A DNA stretch of 64,000 nucleotides from positions 12,336 to 76,335 of the forward strand of contig CALCHE010000228.1 of NCBI GenBank assembly GCA_937901145.1, written 5' to 3'. Shown in pieces: positions 33,365 through 41,727 of the stretch. This DNA is from an uncultured Clostridia bacterium (GTDB taxonomy: Bacteria; Bacillota; Clostridia; Oscillospirales; Acutalibacteraceae). How positions within the stretch are numbered: position 1 is the first letter of the stretch; each line of letters starts with the position of its first letter. The notes under the pieces are model-generated. The model did not search any database and was not told where the DNA came from. It saw nothing but the letters and a program-made list of their open reading frames with translations. Both the position numbers and the translations under genes were made by a program.

Positions 33365-34477
33365 ATGCCAAAAGTAATTCTCGACTGGAAAACCACACAC
33401 GACTTTATCAAGGATGCCTTCATCGGTGTAGGTGTGCCTGCTGATGACGCAGAAATTGTTACCGATGTTCTTCTTGAATCCGACAGAAGAGGCATCGAAT
33501 CTCACGGCTGTAACCGTTTTAAGCCTGTTTACATTGACCGTATCAATGCAGGTATTCAGCAGCCCGTAACTAATTTCGAAATTCTCAAGGAAACTCCCAC
33601 CACAGCAGTAGTTGACGGTCACCACGGTATGGGTCAGGTTATCGGCTACAAGGCTATGAGTATGGCTATCGAAAAAGCTAAGAAATACGGTATGGGTATG
33701 GTTGCAGTACGTAACTCATGTCACTACGGTATCGCCGGTTATTACACCACTATGGCTACAAAAGCAGGCTGCATCGGTATGACAGGTACAAACGCTCGTC
33801 CTTCTGTTGCTCCCACACTCGGTGTAGAAGGTATGTTCGGTACTAACCCCTTTACTCTCGGTGTTCCTACTGATGAAGATTTCGACTTTAACTTCGACTG
33901 TGCCACATCTATCACACAGAACGGTAAGGTAGAATATTATGAGAGAATCGGTGAAGAAATCCATCCCGGTACTGTTATCGACCTCGACGGTAATCCTGTA
34001 GAAGGAGATGCAGGTGTTGCTCTCAAGAAAATCCGTCAGGGTACAGCTGCTCTTACCACTCTCGGTGGTATCGGTGAAGCTCTCGGCGGTTACAAGGGAT
34101 ACGGCTTTGCTCTCTTCGTAGAATTCCTTTCATCCATTCTTCAGGACGGTGCTTACGGTAAGGATCTCGACGGTAAGGATGCAGAAGGCAATATCCGTCC
34201 CTATCAGCTCGGTCATTTCTTTATTGCTATCGATACAGAACACTTTATGGGTGAAGAAATCGCACGTAAGAAGGCAGGCGACATCATCCGTTCAATGAGA
34301 GCATCCAAGAAGGCTCCCGGTGAGGATAGAATCTACACTGCAGGTGAAAAGGAATATGACATCTGGATGCAGAGAAAAGACAGCGGTGTGCCCATCAATG
34401 AATCTGTTCAGGCTGAAATGAACAAGGTTCGCGACGACCTCGGTCTTACACAGTACACTTTCCCCTGGGAGAAATAA
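33365..34477 (+). CDS. Ldh_2-family (malate/L-lactate type) NAD(P)-dependent dehydrogenase
   Basis: The 370-residue protein belongs to the Ldh_2/YlbC-like oxidoreductase family, which is unrelated to classical lactate dehydrogenase. Family features are SDRRGIESHGCNRFKPVYIDRI, the catalytic-region VRNSCHYGIAGYYTTMA, GTNARPSVAPTLGVEGMFGTNP and the GGYKGYGFALFVEFLSS region. Substrates in the family include malate, lactate, ureidoglycolate and diketogulonate, so the substrate here is open. It probably forms an operon with glpK. Confidence 0.9.
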   Translation: MPKVILDWKTTHDFIKDAFIGVGVPADDAEIVTDVLLESDRRGIESHGCNRFKPVYIDRINAGIQQPVTNFEILKETPTTAVVDGHHGMGQVIGYKAMSMAIEKAKKYGMGMVAVRNSCHYGIAGYYTTMATKAGCIGMTGTNARPSVAPTLGVEGMFGTNPFTLGVPTDEDFDFNFDCATSITQNGKVEYYERIGEEIHPGTVIDLDGNPVEGDAGVALKKIRQGTAALTTLGGIGEALGGYKGYGFALFVEFLSSILQDGAYGKDLDGKDAEGNIRPYQLGHFFIAIDTEHFMGEEIARKKAGDIIRSMRASKKAPGEDRIYTAGEKEYDIWMQRKDSGVPINESVQAEMNKVRDDLGLTQYTFPWEK

Positions 34478-34493
34478 TTTATTTAATAAGAAT

Positions 34494-34528
34494 GTGCCGA
34501 CGGAGTTTAATCTGTCGGCACTCTTTTA
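34494..34528 (+). terminator. Intrinsic terminator of the glpK operon
   Basis: GTGCCGACGGA, loop of six, TCTGTCGGCAC, then TCTTTT. Confidence 0.85.
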
Positions 34529-34537
34529 TATGAAAAC

Positions 34538-34562
34538 AGAGCCTACTTTTGCAGTAGGCTCT
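34538..34562 (-). terminator. Intrinsic terminator of the M20 peptidase gene
   Basis: AGAGCCTACT, loop TTTGC, AGTAGGCTCT. T-rich sequence flanks it on both strands. Confidence 0.75.
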
Positions 34563-34571
34563 TTACTATTT

Positions 34572-36047
34572 TTAGTTTTCTGCGCTTGCTCTTCTGATGT
34601 AATTTTTGAAGAAAATGAGAGCGTTTTCCATACAGGATATGGGTAATCTTTCGTTGGTACCGTGAGTACAGCGAAGAAGAGGAACATCTACCTTAAATGG
34701 AGCATAGCGATAAATATTATCACAGATGGGTTCGTAGTTATAAGCATCAGTGCCGCCCATAACCAGATAAGGTGCCACGATACCGCCGGGTTCGATGGCT
34801 TTATTAATCTCTGAAATGATTTTGTATGCTCTGGAATCAGTGGGAGAGAACTTTGATGCTTCTTTTGAGTTGAGAACATTGATTTCGATATCCTTGTATC
34901 GTACACACTTTCTGATGTGGTCCACGAGGTCCTGTTTGGTTGTGCCGGGCATAGCACGGAAGTTGACGGTAGCAGATGCTCTCTGTGGAAGAACGTTTGC
35001 GGCAGGACTGCCCTGAGCCATAGTAACGGCTGTGGTCGTTCTTACTAGGCAGGCGCCGAAGGGGATTGCCTTAAAAGCTTCGAGGATAACAGGCATAAGC
35101 AAGGGCATATTACAGGTGATGAGTCGAACGGGATATGTGCATTCTCTGCCAATAGAATCAATGAGCATTTTCATATTTTCGTTGAAATAAGCCTTGAACT
35201 GATTCTTTTCCAGGTCAGAAATTGCGGTAGCGAGCTTGCCTAAAGCACTGTGAACGGGAGGCTGTGATGAGTGGCCGCCCTTTGCATTGACCACGATTTC
35301 GATGTCTGAATATCCTTTTTCAGCCACACCTACGCCTACGAGATACTTATCGTTAAGTACACCCGGTACATTGATGGGAATAATGGCTCCGCCTTCATCG
35401 ATAACGCTGTCGAGACGGATGCCTCTTTCTTTAAGTGTCGTCATAAGGTCATGTGCACCGTTTTTGTCGTTGGCTACCACTTCTTCGTTATCACCGAAGA
35501 GAAGATAAACATCTCTTTCAGGTTTGAAGCCATCCTTAAGAAGAGCTTCGACAGACTCCATAACAGCGATAAGGTGATTTTTCATATCTATGCTGCCACG
35601 ACCCCATACGAATTCACCGTCGTCATATCCACTGAAAGCATCGTGCTCCCAGTCCTGTTCAGTACCCTCTGAAACGGGAACTACGTCCTGATGTGCCAGA
35701 AGTGCGATAGGCTCGAGGTCATCTCTTGTTCCCTTCCAGCGGTAGAGAAGATTAGCGGGAGGAACTATTTCTTTTTCGAGATTTTCTTTGATGAGGGGGT
35801 AAGCTTCGTCCAGAAAAGCGTGAAATTTTTCGAATTCTGCCCAGTCTACTTTGTCTGAATCTCTGTATGAAACGGTTTTATACTGCACAGCCTTTGAAAG
35901 ATGTGCACGGTATGAGTCCACATCTACCGATTCCTGAGGAATGGGAGGAACTTCAGTTTTCTTTGGACGGTAAACTGCGGCATGTACTGCATTGCCTACG
36001 GCTGCAGCACCGAGAGCACCAAGAACGATTTTAGTTGATTTCTTCAT
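34572..36047 (-). CDS. M20-family metallopeptidase (carboxypeptidase S-like)
   Basis: The 491-residue protein has an N-terminal hydrophobic segment (about residues 6-24), then a dizinc M20 peptidase domain. Metal and catalytic residues are seen in LLAHQDVVPV, GRGSIDMKNHL, FGDNEEV, DEGGA and the C-terminal CTHGTNERLP. Length and layout match carboxypeptidase S/PM20D1-like members more than DapE. It probably hydrolyses peptides or N-acyl amino acids at the membrane. It is a single gene, divergent from nadE. Confidence 0.88.
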   Translation of the reverse strand: MKKSTKIVLGALGAAAVGNAVHAAVYRPKKTEVPPIPQESVDVDSYRAHLSKAVQYKTVSYRDSDKVDWAEFEKFHAFLDEAYPLIKENLEKEIVPPANLLYRWKGTRDDLEPIALLAHQDVVPVSEGTEQDWEHDAFSGYDDGEFVWGRGSIDMKNHLIAVMESVEALLKDGFKPERDVYLLFGDNEEVVANDKNGAHDLMTTLKERGIRLDSVIDEGGAIIPINVPGVLNDKYLVGVGVAEKGYSDIEIVVNAKGGHSSQPPVHSALGKLATAISDLEKNQFKAYFNENMKMLIDSIGRECTYPVRLITCNMPLLMPVILEAFKAIPFGACLVRTTTAVTMAQGSPAANVLPQRASATVNFRAMPGTTKQDLVDHIRKCVRYKDIEINVLNSKEASKFSPTDSRAYKIISEINKAIEPGGIVAPYLVMGGTDAYNYEPICDNIYRYAPFKVDVPLLRCTHGTNERLPISCMENALIFFKNYIRRASAEN

Positions 36048-36135
36048 AAAATCTGCCTCTTTTCCTTAAATTAAATTTTACTGTTAGATTATATACCAAA
36101 ATTAACTTTATTTCAATAATAATCCGGATTTATTA

Positions 36136-36163
36136 TTTACAACAGCGAAAAATAGTGTATAAT
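36136..36163 (+). promoter_or_regulatory. Promoter of nadE
   Basis: TTTACA at 36136-36141, a 16-nt spacer, and TATAAT at 36158-36163. Confidence 0.65.
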
Positions 36164-36193
36164 CTTTATGAAAACAGAAAATGAGGTGTACAT

Positions 36194-36937
36194 ATGTTTG
36201 ATGTAAAAAAAGTTACAGACGGCGCAATAAAATGGATAAGAGATTGGTTTGAGGAAAACGGTAAGGGCTGTAATGCTGTTATCGGTATTTCGGGAGGAAA
36301 GGATTCTACCGTTGTAGCCGCTTTGTGTGTAGAGGCTTTAGGCAAGGACAGAGTATACGGTGTTCTTATGCCTAACGGTGAGCAGAAGGATATTGACGAT
36401 GCTCTTCAGCTCGTTAATTTCCTCGGTATCAGATACTATGTTTGTAATATTAAGGATGCATACGACGGTGTAATCAAGGGTATGAATGACTGCGGTCTGG
36501 AAATAGGTGAGCAGACGAAGATTAATCTTGCGCCGCGTGTCAGAATGACTACAGTTTACGCTTTTTCTCAGTCTCTAAACGGCAGAGTGGCAAATACCTG
36601 TAATTTGTCTGAGGACTGGGTGGGATACTCCACGCGTTACGGTGACAGTGCAGGTGATTTCAGCCCTCTGGCTCACCTTACAGTTCAGGAGGTAAAGGAA
36701 GTGGGAAGATGTCTCGGCCTTCCTGAAAACCTTATCGAAAAGGTGCCCTCTGACGGTCTTTGCGGTTATACGGATGAGGATAAGCTCGGCTTCACCTATG
36801 CAGTTCTCGATAAATACATCAGAACGGGTGTATGTGAAGACGAAAAGACCAAAGAAAGAATAGACTACCTTAACCGTATCAATGCTTTTAAATTAAAGAC
36901 TATTCCAGGCTATGTCCCTGACGAAAAATATATCTAA
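36194..36937 (+). CDS. nadE: NAD+ synthase, ammonia-dependent type
   Basis: NadE amidates nicotinic acid adenine dinucleotide to NAD+, the last step of NAD synthesis. The 247-residue protein has the ATP-pyrophosphatase loop GISGGKDSTVVAALC, RVRMTTVYAFSQ, NTCNLSEDWVGYSTRYGDSAGDF and the C-terminal GLCGYTDEDKLGFTYAVLDKY. It has no N-terminal glutaminase domain, so it uses ammonia or a partner glutaminase. The GNAT gene follows 10 bases later. Confidence 0.95.
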   Translation: MFDVKKVTDGAIKWIRDWFEENGKGCNAVIGISGGKDSTVVAALCVEALGKDRVYGVLMPNGEQKDIDDALQLVNFLGIRYYVCNIKDAYDGVIKGMNDCGLEIGEQTKINLAPRVRMTTVYAFSQSLNGRVANTCNLSEDWVGYSTRYGDSAGDFSPLAHLTVQEVKEVGRCLGLPENLIEKVPSDGLCGYTDEDKLGFTYAVLDKYIRTGVCEDEKTKERIDYLNRINAFKLKTIPGYVPDEKYI

Positions 36938-36947
36938 TGAGGTAAAA

Positions 36948-37427
36948 ATGGAGATACGGAAAACAACACGTGATGACCTTGACAGGGTTATGGAAATATA
37001 TGCTCTTGCACGTGATTTTATGGCGAAAACAGGTAATCCGAACCAGTGGAAAACCCATAAACCTCAGAGAGAGCTTATTGAAAAGGATATAGAAATCAGT
37101 CAGAGCTATGTCTGTACCGAGGACGGAAAAGTAGTAGGCGTCCTTGCTTTTATTCCGGGTGAAGACCCTACCTATAAGGTTATATATGACGGAAAATGGC
37201 AGAATAACGAGCCTTATGCAGTCGTGCACCGAATAGCTTCCTCAGGTGAAGTGAAGGGTACAGGTACCTTTATGATGAAGTGGGCTGAAAATCAGTTCCC
37301 GCATATCAGAATTGATACACACAGAGATAACAGGGTTATGCAGAATATGCTCTCTAAGCTCGGATACACTTATTGTGGAATTATACATCTCGAAGACGGC
37401 GATGAGAGACTTGCTTTTGAAAAATAA
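36948..37427 (+). CDS. GNAT-family acetyltransferase
   Basis: The 159-residue protein starts at the ATG preceded by GAGG. The GNAT fold is suggested by IRKTTRDDLDRVMEIYALARDFM, the central strand GKVVGVLAFIPG and the acyl-CoA loop region ASSGEVKGTGTFMMKWAENQ. The C-terminal NRVMQNMLSKLGYTYCGIIHLEDGDERLAFEK is typical. The substrate is unknown. It is probably co-transcribed with nadE. Confidence 0.88.
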   Translation: MEIRKTTRDDLDRVMEIYALARDFMAKTGNPNQWKTHKPQRELIEKDIEISQSYVCTEDGKVVGVLAFIPGEDPTYKVIYDGKWQNNEPYAVVHRIASSGEVKGTGTFMMKWAENQFPHIRIDTHRDNRVMQNMLSKLGYTYCGIIHLEDGDERLAFEK

Positions 37428-37432
37428 ACATA

Positions 37433-37468
37433 AACAGCACCTAAGGATTTGAATCCAAAGGTGCTGTT
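37433..37468. terminator. Bidirectional terminator between the GNAT gene and rfbA
   Basis: AACAGCACCT pairs with AGGTGCTGTT, with an inner GGATT/AATCC hairpin. It lies between convergent genes, and T-rich sequence follows on both strands. Confidence 0.8.
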
Positions 37469-37473
37469 TGTTA

Positions 37474-38358
37474 TTAATATCTGAATTTACCTTCTGCTAC
37501 TTTCTTAAGATGCTGTCCGTAGAGAGATTTACCGTATTTTTCAGCGGCCTTCTTAAGCTGATCTTCGCTTATCCAGCCTTTTATGAATGCGATTTCCTCG
37601 GGTGCTGAAATCATAACGGACTGTCTCGTTTCTGTGATTCTTACGAACTCAGCTGCTTCGTGAAGGCTTTCTACCGTACCTGTATCGAGCCAAGCAAAGC
37701 CTCTGCCTAAAAGCTTGACAGCAAGGGATTTTTCCATTAGATAGCGCACATTGAGGTCTGTGATTTCGTATTCGCCTCTGTCTGATTTTTTTATTGATTT
37801 GGCATATTCACTAACGCGGTTATCGTAGAAATAAAGACCCGTAACACAGTAGTTCGATTTGGGATTTTTCGGCTTTTCTTCGATGGAGATGACGTTCTTA
37901 TTTTCGTCGAATTCCACCACACCGAAGCGCTCAGGGTCATCTACGTAATAGCCGAAAACGGTGGCGATACCTTTTTCAGCATTTTCTTTGGCTTCGGTTA
38001 AAATCTTCGTAAAGCCGTTTCCGTAAAAGATGTTATCACCGAGCACCATAGCACAGCAGTCGTCACCGATAAAATCTTCGCCGATGATGAATGCCTGAGC
38101 CAATCCGTCAGGTGAGGGCTGTTCTGCATAGGAAAGGTTAACACCGAAATCACTTCCGTCGCCTAACAGTCTTTCGAAATTCGGCAGGTCCGTAGGAGTG
38201 GAAATAATTAAAATGTCCTTTATTCCTGCCAGCATAAGAACTGAAAGGGGATAGTAAATCATCGGCTTGTCATATACAGGGAGAAGCTGTTTGGACATAA
38301 CCATAGTAAGAGGATAAAGTCTTGTGCCTGAGCCACCGGCTAAAATAATACCTTTCAT
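37474..38358 (-). CDS. rfbA: Glucose-1-phosphate thymidylyltransferase
   Basis: RfbA makes dTDP-glucose from glucose 1-phosphate and dTTP, the first step toward dTDP-rhamnose. The 294-residue protein is full length, with the nucleotide-binding [30 protein letters not shown] start, [27 protein letters not shown] and AWLDTGT. It follows the ABC exporter permease on the same strand by 14 bases. rfbB, rfbC and rfbD are not in the window. Confidence 0.96.
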   Translation of the reverse strand: MKGIILAGGSGTRLYPLTMVMSKQLLPVYDKPMIYYPLSVLMLAGIKDILIISTPTDLPNFERLLGDGSDFGVNLSYAEQPSPDGLAQAFIIGEDFIGDDCCAMVLGDNIFYGNGFTKILTEAKENAEKGIATVFGYYVDDPERFGVVEFDENKNVISIEEKPKNPKSNYCVTGLYFYDNRVSEYAKSIKKSDRGEYEITDLNVRYLMEKSLAVKLLGRGFAWLDTGTVESLHEAAEFVRITETRQSVMISAPEEIAFIKGWISEDQLKKAAEKYGKSLYGQHLKKVAEGKFRY

Positions 38359-38372
38359 ATTTTAGTCCTTTC

Positions 38373-39935
38373 TTATCTGTTATTGTATTCGGAATATTCC
38401 AGTACATTTCTGCACAGGTAAATCAGCATAAGTGAAATTATGCCATTGAGTATTGCTATAAAAGTGTATATGATTTCGGGATTGAAGGGGAATGCCATAC
38501 CTGTTATGACTCCCACAGTTACAGCTGGCAGAGAGAAGATTACTGTAAGAAGGAAATAAACCATAACTGAAAAAAATCTTTTCTCCGAGTCGCCTGCAAA
38601 TCTTTGTAATATAAGATTAACACCTATGAACATTATACCAAAGGAAAATCTTGCCAGAACCATAGCTGCTCCTTCGATTACGCTGCATGAGCCGAGAAGG
38701 ATAAGCGGAATAAAGCAAATTAAGCTTTCGGCTGCCATAAGAGGAATGTCCGACTTTAAAAGATAAATAAGCTTTCTGAAATTACTTTCGGGTATAAGAT
38801 AGATGTAGGGATAGGTGAATTCCTTAGCCCATCTGCCTATGCATACTGTCATAGACATAGTATATACGTTTATTACGAAAAGTGCAATATTTTCTTCCGA
38901 AAACATCAGACAGTAAACGAAAGAAAATCCTGCCATAAGAAAGGACAAGGGACTCAGAAGCAGAGGATTACTTCTTTTATTCTCTTTTCTGTGTTTATAC
39001 GTTATGACAGATGCACCGTAGCCTTTTGTGATGCCTGCTTTTCCGATTTTTACGTTTCTGGGAGCGTTTTCAGCAGCTTTGCCTTCTTTTCGGGCAGTTA
39101 TGGCTGAATGACTTATCTGTGTTGCTTTAAGTACATCCTCGTAAAAATCTCCTTTTATTCCGGAGAGCACCAGGTAGAAGGTAAGGCATAAAAAAGTAAA
39201 AATGGCTATGCCTGTAATTAATGAATGAACATTACCTTCTATAGCTCCCTGAACCGTGAAGGAAACAAATCCGCTGACAGGGAAAAGGTACATTATTTTC
39301 TCTCTGGAGGCGTAAACAAGGCTTTCAAGGGATATTCCGGAAATATATGTTCTGCAAAGAAGTATGGCGATGAACATAGCGAATACCCCGTAAAAAATGC
39401 TCTTGCCTCTTAACACCTTTCTGTCATCTGAACAGGTCAGTGTGTATATAACTGTAGCAAACATCTGTCCTATAAAAACCACTGCCCCATAGCCGACAAG
39501 TACGGAGAAAAGCGACGAAACAGGTAAGCCGTAAATATTTTTTACCACAGAAGACTGATAAAGGATGAAAAGTCCCAGAGTAAGGGATTTTCCCAGCTGC
39601 TGAAAAAGACCGAAAGTAAGCACGCTTTTTTCTTTCAGAGGTGCCGTAAACATCAGGTTAACATCAGCCATGGAAAACATTGATGCACCGTTTATGAATC
39701 CGTTTTTTGCCGTCATAAAGAATACGTAAGTATAAAGGGCGAACACTATTGCATAAAACTCTGTTTTATCTCTTAAAAAGCTTTCTGGAGGAGTTGATGT
39801 TGCACTCGTATAAAAGCTGAAAACTAATATAAAGAGAAAGAATAACAGAAAAATAATTTTTGAGGGCTTTCTGATAAATTCTTTTATGATGTTTTTCGCT
39901 CTTCTTGTGACAAGATAAACATAAGGTATCATCAT
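38373..39935 (-). CDS. ABC exporter permease (putative ABC exporter domain family)
   Basis: The 520-residue protein has about 12 hydrophobic segments and resembles the putative ABC exporter permeases of Clostridia (LMFTAPLKEKSVLTFGLFQQLGKSL near residue 95). A polar cytoplasmic stretch, AARKEGKAAENAPRNVKIG-like, lies near residue 285. It overlaps the ATPase gene by four bases, so the pair forms one transporter. The substrate is unknown. Confidence 0.85.
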   Translation of the reverse strand: MMIPYVYLVTRRAKNIIKEFIRKPSKIIFLLFFLFILVFSFYTSATSTPPESFLRDKTEFYAIVFALYTYVFFMTAKNGFINGASMFSMADVNLMFTAPLKEKSVLTFGLFQQLGKSLTLGLFILYQSSVVKNIYGLPVSSLFSVLVGYGAVVFIGQMFATVIYTLTCSDDRKVLRGKSIFYGVFAMFIAILLCRTYISGISLESLVYASREKIMYLFPVSGFVSFTVQGAIEGNVHSLITGIAIFTFLCLTFYLVLSGIKGDFYEDVLKATQISHSAITARKEGKAAENAPRNVKIGKAGITKGYGASVITYKHRKENKRSNPLLLSPLSFLMAGFSFVYCLMFSEENIALFVINVYTMSMTVCIGRWAKEFTYPYIYLIPESNFRKLIYLLKSDIPLMAAESLICFIPLILLGSCSVIEGAAMVLARFSFGIMFIGVNLILQRFAGDSEKRFFSVMVYFLLTVIFSLPAVTVGVITGMAFPFNPEIIYTFIAILNGIISLMLIYLCRNVLEYSEYNNR

Positions 39936-40621
39936 TTGTCACCTTCCGTAACTGCGAAGAAAATTTCGCTGAGAGAAGCGCCTTCCTGTCCTTTGAGAAT
40001 CTTTTCCTTAAGCTGTCCGTCTACCATTATATAAGCAGTATCCCAATAATCCTCTATGCTGTCAATCATGTGAGTGCTTATAAGAACCGAAGCACCCTCA
40101 TTTTTAAGCTTCAGAATGATTTCTTTCAGATTTTTAATGGCGTGGGGGTCAAGACCGACCATAGGCTCATCAAAAACAACCACTTTTGGTCTGTGGATAA
40201 GAGCACAGCAGATGGACAGTTTTTGCTGCATACCCTTTGAGAGTTCTTTGCAGAGCTTATCTTTTTTATCCTTCAGCTCGAAAAGCTCCATGAGCTCATC
40301 AGCGTAGCCGTCATCGTCCTTTTTGTATGCTCTCAGTATGAACTCTAAGTGTTCACCGACAGTAAGCATATCGTAAACAGCGGGCATTTCGGGTATATAT
40401 CCGATCTGAGATTTTGCATAAATACTTTTGTTGCTTTTACCGTCAACAGATATTTCGCCTTCAAAGCGAAGAAGACCTACGATGCTTTTTATAAGAGTGG
40501 ATTTTCCCGCGCCGTTAGGTCCTAAAAGAATGGCGATTTCTCCGTCGTTTACTGTTAGGGATATATTGTCGTTTGCTTTCAGTTTCCCGTATTTTTTAGT
40601 TGCATTTTTGATGTCAAGCAT
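39932..40621 (-). CDS. ABC transporter ATP-binding protein
   Basis: The 229-residue ATPase has Walker A GPNGAGKST, signature LSKGMQQKLSICCALIH, Walker B KVVVFDEPMVGLDP and the switch histidine in STHMIDS. Length and composition match exporter-type ATPases that pair with a separate permease. The stop overlaps the permease start by four bases. A divergent TetR regulator lies 203 bases away. Confidence 0.95.
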   Translation of the reverse strand: MLDIKNATKKYGKLKANDNISLTVNDGEIAILLGPNGAGKSTLIKSIVGLLRFEGEISVDGKSNKSIYAKSQIGYIPEMPAVYDMLTVGEHLEFILRAYKKDDDGYADELMELFELKDKKDKLCKELSKGMQQKLSICCALIHRPKVVVFDEPMVGLDPHAIKNLKEIILKLKNEGASVLISTHMIDSIEDYWDTAYIMVDGQLKEKILKGQEGASLSEIFFAVTEGDK

Positions 40622-40764
40622 ATTTCTTCACCTTTAATTTGTTTTACATAAAAAAATTATATCACATTTTTTGGATAAAATATATAAATAAAATGTTTTT
40701 TAGAAAAAAATTAAAAATAACGTTTAATATTTATAGGGCGTTATGAATAAATTCCTACACGGTG

Positions 40765-40793
40765 TTGCATTTTTCTACTTTCTGTGATATAAT
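40765..40793 (+). promoter_or_regulatory. Promoter of the TetR regulator
   Basis: TTGCAT at 40765-40770, a 17-nt spacer, and TATAAT at 40788-40793. Confidence 0.65.
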
Positions 40794-40824
40794 GATTTGA
40801 AATTAACACATAGGAGATAAGAAT

Positions 40825-41394
40825 ATGTCTGAAATAAAAGAAAGTCGCAGGGTCAAAATGACCAAAATACTTCTTAAAGAAAGCCTTATCGATCTTATGA
40901 AGGAAAAGTCTATTCATTCTATCAGTATAAAAGATATCTGTGACGGTGCAGATATAAACAGAAGCACCTTTTACCGTCATTATAATACTCAGTATGAGCT
41001 TTATGACGACATTGTTCAGGATATTATGAACGATATGCTGGATGTGTTTTATACTGTTAATAAGGAAGGGTATAACACTACTGTTTTCCTGACAAAGCTT
41101 CTCGAATACATCGAAGGAAAAAGAGAATTATTCCTTATTGTTTTGAGCGATAAGGGTAATATCAGCGTAGGTGAGGCTTATATAAGAATGACAGGAAAAT
41201 TTCTTGACGGAGAGACAGTGGGCGAAACAGCCAGCTATATTATTAATTTTATATCCGCAGGTATGACCAGTTTTTTGTGGACCTGGCTCAATAAGGAAAC
41301 TCGTCGCCCTGCTGCTGAGGTTGCTATGCTTATGTCAAGCCTTATGAGACACGGACTAGGTAAAGGTATTGACTTTCTGCCTGAGAAAAACTAA
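40825..41394 (+). CDS. TetR/AcrR-family regulator
   Basis: The 189-residue protein has a TetR helix-turn-helix at residues 10-55 (SIKDICDGADINRSTFYRHY) and a C-terminal ligand-binding domain of the kind in clostridial DhaS-like/TetR_C_7-type proteins (NFISAGMTSFLWTWLNKET). It is divergent from the ABC exporter operon and is its likely repressor. This is inference from position. Confidence 0.9.
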   Translation: MSEIKESRRVKMTKILLKESLIDLMKEKSIHSISIKDICDGADINRSTFYRHYNTQYELYDDIVQDIMNDMLDVFYTVNKEGYNTTVFLTKLLEYIEGKRELFLIVLSDKGNISVGEAYIRMTGKFLDGETVGETASYIINFISAGMTSFLWTWLNKETRRPAAEVAMLMSSLMRHGLGKGIDFLPEKN

Positions 41395-41415
41395 GGTATA
41401 AATTACTGTTTTTGC

Positions 41416-41445
41416 TTGACAAAATATAAGTATATATAGTAAAAT
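41416..41445 (+). promoter_or_regulatory. Promoter of the alaS operon
   Basis: TTGACA at 41416-41421, an 18-nt spacer, and TAAAAT at 41440-41445. Confidence 0.7.
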
Positions 41446-41467
41446 TACAGTGTTATTAATATTTTAA

Positions 41468-41692
41468 CGACTATGACGAAAGAAACCTCTTCGACTGTCA
41501 TTTCAGAGATAGTGGCCTTCGGCTGTGAGCCACTTATGACGGGAAGTACGGTCGCTGCTTTCATCAGTTGCTCCCGAAAGGGTTGACGTCTGACCTGCGT
41601 TAAAGGTTACAGAGTGGTGCTTTATGCACAAATCGGGTGGTACCGTGGCTATGTTCACCCCGAGAAGTGTGTGGCACTATATTTTTTTGCTA
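41468..41692 (+). promoter_or_regulatory. T-box leader of alaS
   Basis: The 300-base leader of alaS carries the T-box sequence GGGTGGTACCGTGG (41635-41648), whose TGGT bulge pairs with the tRNA acceptor end. A long stem I region lies upstream. A GCT alanine codon in TCGCTGCTTTC (near 41550-41560) is a possible specifier. A T run follows the hairpin before alaS. Uncharged tRNA-Ala should stabilise the antiterminator and raise expression. Confidence 0.88.
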
Positions 41693-41727
41693 AAAATAAA
41701 ATCATATACTGAAAGGAAATCAGACTT

